Below, piece after piece: positions 5,800 through 6,543 of a stretch of DNA of 6,543 nt (position 1 is the first letter of the stretch; each line of letters begins with the position of its first letter). This DNA is from Desulfurococcaceae archaeon (GTDB lineage: Archaea > Thermoproteota > Thermoprotei_A > Sulfolobales > Desulfurococcaceae). A program made the position numbers and the translations under genes. Below the pieces are notes generated by a model. The model searched no databases. It was not told the DNA's origin and saw nothing but the letters and a program-made list of their open reading frames with translations. The stretch is taken from assembly GCA_020832865.1 (NCBI GenBank), contig JAJHRJ010000027.1, forward strand, positions 1 to 6,543, written 5' to 3'.

Positions 5800-5812
5800 G
5801 GCAACAGCTTAA

Positions 5813-5819
5813 CCAGGTG
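5813..5819. promoter_or_regulatory. Single CCAGGTG element upstream of mrp
   Basis: This heptamer matches the arm of the 4915-4938 inverted repeat and lies 23 nt before the mrp start, near its expected transcription start. By eye I found the full heptamer, in either orientation, only at these three positions. It could be a half-site for a shared regulator, or chance. Confidence 0.3.
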
Positions 5820-5832
5820 ATTCTACAGTGCT

Positions 5833-5839
5833 CTTAAAG
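5833..5839 (-). promoter_or_regulatory. TATA-like box of mrp
   Basis: The minus strand reads CTTTAAG here, about 45 nt before the mrp start. Transcription would begin near 5808-5812, giving a leader of about 20 nt. It lies beside the divergent mevalonate kinase box, so the two promoters nearly overlap. Confidence 0.35.
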
Positions 5840-5840
5840 C

Positions 5841-5848
5841 TAATATAC
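5841..5848 (+). promoter_or_regulatory. TATA-like box of the mevalonate kinase gene
   Basis: TAATATAC predicts a transcription start near 5870 and a leader of about 30 nt that includes the ribosome binding site. It abuts the mrp box on the other strand. Confidence 0.4.
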
Positions 5849-5853
5849 TACTA

Positions 5854-5865
5854 TGAGTATTCTCA
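5854..5865. promoter_or_regulatory. TGAG-N4-CTCA dyad flanked by ACTACTA direct repeats
   Basis: A 4+4 bp dyad lies between the mevalonate kinase TATA-like box and its expected start. It is bracketed by ACTACTA at 5847-5853 and 5865-5871. The spacing resembles an operator, but the arms are short and chance is a real possibility. Confidence 0.2.
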
Positions 5866-5886
5866 CTACTAGCGCATCATTATGTA

Positions 5887-5892
5887 GAGGGT
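5887..5892 (+). promoter_or_regulatory. Shine-Dalgarno GAGGGT deciding the TTG start at 5900
   Basis: GAGG matches the 16S-complementary GGAGGTG consensus and the site ends 7 nt before TTG 5900. An in-frame stop (TAG, 5885-5887) leaves little room for an earlier start. Confidence 0.5.
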
Positions 5893-5899
5893 ACTGGGC

Positions 5900-6543
5900 T
5901 TGAAGTGTAGTATTGCGCCTGCTAAAGTAATCCTTTTCGGAGAGCACTTCGTAGTTAAGGGTAAGCCGGCACTGGGATTAGCAGTAAACATGTACGCTAA
6001 AGTCTGCGTTAAAGAAGGCTCTGGTAGAGTATACTCTCGCCAGCTAGGAGAGCTGAGCAGGGAATCTCCTCAGAGAGCCCTATTCGACATCGCAGTAGAC
6101 CAAGTGAGTAAATTTGCTGGTAGAAGTGTTAATTTAGATGTATTCGTGGACTCTGCAATACCCGTTGCTTCTGGCATGGGCTCTTCAGCCTCAGTAGCAG
6201 TAGCTCTTATTCACGCGTCACTGGTATATCTCGGAGTAGAGTTTAGTAGAGATGATGTGAGAAGAATTGCTCACGAAGCTGAAAAAGCAGTACACTATAA
6301 GCCTAGTGGAGTTGATACAACACTCTCAACTTATGGCGGATTCCTCTATTATAAGCAGGGTGAGTTTAAACTTCTAGGCGACCTCAAATTACCAAGTGAT
6401 CTAGGCCTCATAGTTGTAGATACTAGTGTTAAGAGAAGTACAGGTATTGTGGTGAAAGAGGTTTTAGAGAGATATGAGAGGTGTGAGAGAGCTGCTAAGT
6501 ATATTTACGAGGCAGCTGGTGAAGTAGTAGAACAGGCTATAGA
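5900..6543 (+). CDS. mvk: Mevalonate kinase, 5' part (runs off the window)
   Basis: This GHMP-family kinase uses ATP to phosphorylate mevalonate, feeding the pathway to isopentenyl diphosphate and thus to archaeal ether lipids and dolichol. The visible 214 residues start MKCSIAPAKVILFGEH, the family's N-terminal motif (6-20). The phosphate-binding loop PVASGMGSSAS is at 88-98, a metal-binding E at 128, and KPSGVDTTLSTYGG at 134-147 with catalytic D139. DTSVKRSTG at 174-182 matches the mevalonate kinase signature and favours it over homoserine or galactokinase relatives. The start must be TTG at 5900, because the first ATG (residue 31) lies beyond motif 1 and a stop lies just upstream. The C-terminal third, including the last GHMP motif, is outside the window; there is no sign of damage. 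The gene diverges from mrp. Confidence 0.95.
   Translation, partial: MKCSIAPAKVILFGEHFVVKGKPALGLAVNMYAKVCVKEGSGRVYSRQLGELSRESPQRALFDIAVDQVSKFAGRSVNLDVFVDSAIPVASGMGSSASVAVALIHASLVYLGVEFSRDDVRRIAHEAEKAVHYKPSGVDTTLSTYGGFLYYKQGEFKLLGDLKLPSDLGLIVVDTSVKRSTGIVVKEVLERYERCERAAKYIYEAAGEVVEQAI

Overview
The window is a compact archaeal chromosomal segment, most likely from a hyperthermophilic member of the Thermoproteota (Crenarchaeota), close to the Desulfurococcales in style. Four things point there: an archaeal AglB-type oligosaccharyltransferase, an ESCRT-III (CdvB-family) protein, a mevalonate kinase and TATA-box promoters. AGA/AGG arginine codons and CTA/TTA codons are common. Every start codon I can support is TTG or GTG, usually with a GGTG-type Shine-Dalgarno 6-7 nt upstream. 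The genus is an inference from style; I could not run a database search.

Layout: ornithine carbamoyltransferase argF (108-1052, +), STT3/AglB oligosaccharyltransferase (1139-3637, +), a short ESCRT-III protein (about 3697-4215, +), an unrecognised protein combining a possible winged helix with a decayed nuclease-like domain (4221-4898, -), a Mrp/NBP35-type Fe-S carrier ATPase (4956-5789, -), and the first 214 codons of a mevalonate kinase that runs off the right edge (5900-6543, +). Intergenic gaps are 107, 86, 59, 5, 57 and 110 nt, so no stretch over 300 nt lacks a gene. I see no tRNA, rRNA, CRISPR, insertion sequence or phage-like gene.

The first three genes share an orientation, but each has its own TATA-like box, so they may be separate short transcripts. 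The ESCRT-III gene and the nuclease-like gene converge with 5 nt between stop codons. The mrp and mevalonate kinase genes diverge from one 110-nt promoter region. Functionally these are mostly housekeeping: nitrogen/arginine metabolism, surface-protein N-glycosylation, membrane remodelling or division, Fe-S cluster delivery, and isoprenoid synthesis. Isoprenoid synthesis supplies both the lipids and the dolichol carrier used by AglB.

The most unusual parts are small and lie between genes. A perfect 8+8 bp inverted repeat (CCAGGTGT/ACACCTGG) sits before the nuclease-like gene. One of its arms could also pair with that gene's ribosome binding site, and the core CCAGGTG recurs once upstream of mrp. 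The nuclease-like gene is the best candidate here for something undescribed. I see no clear defence or mobile system.
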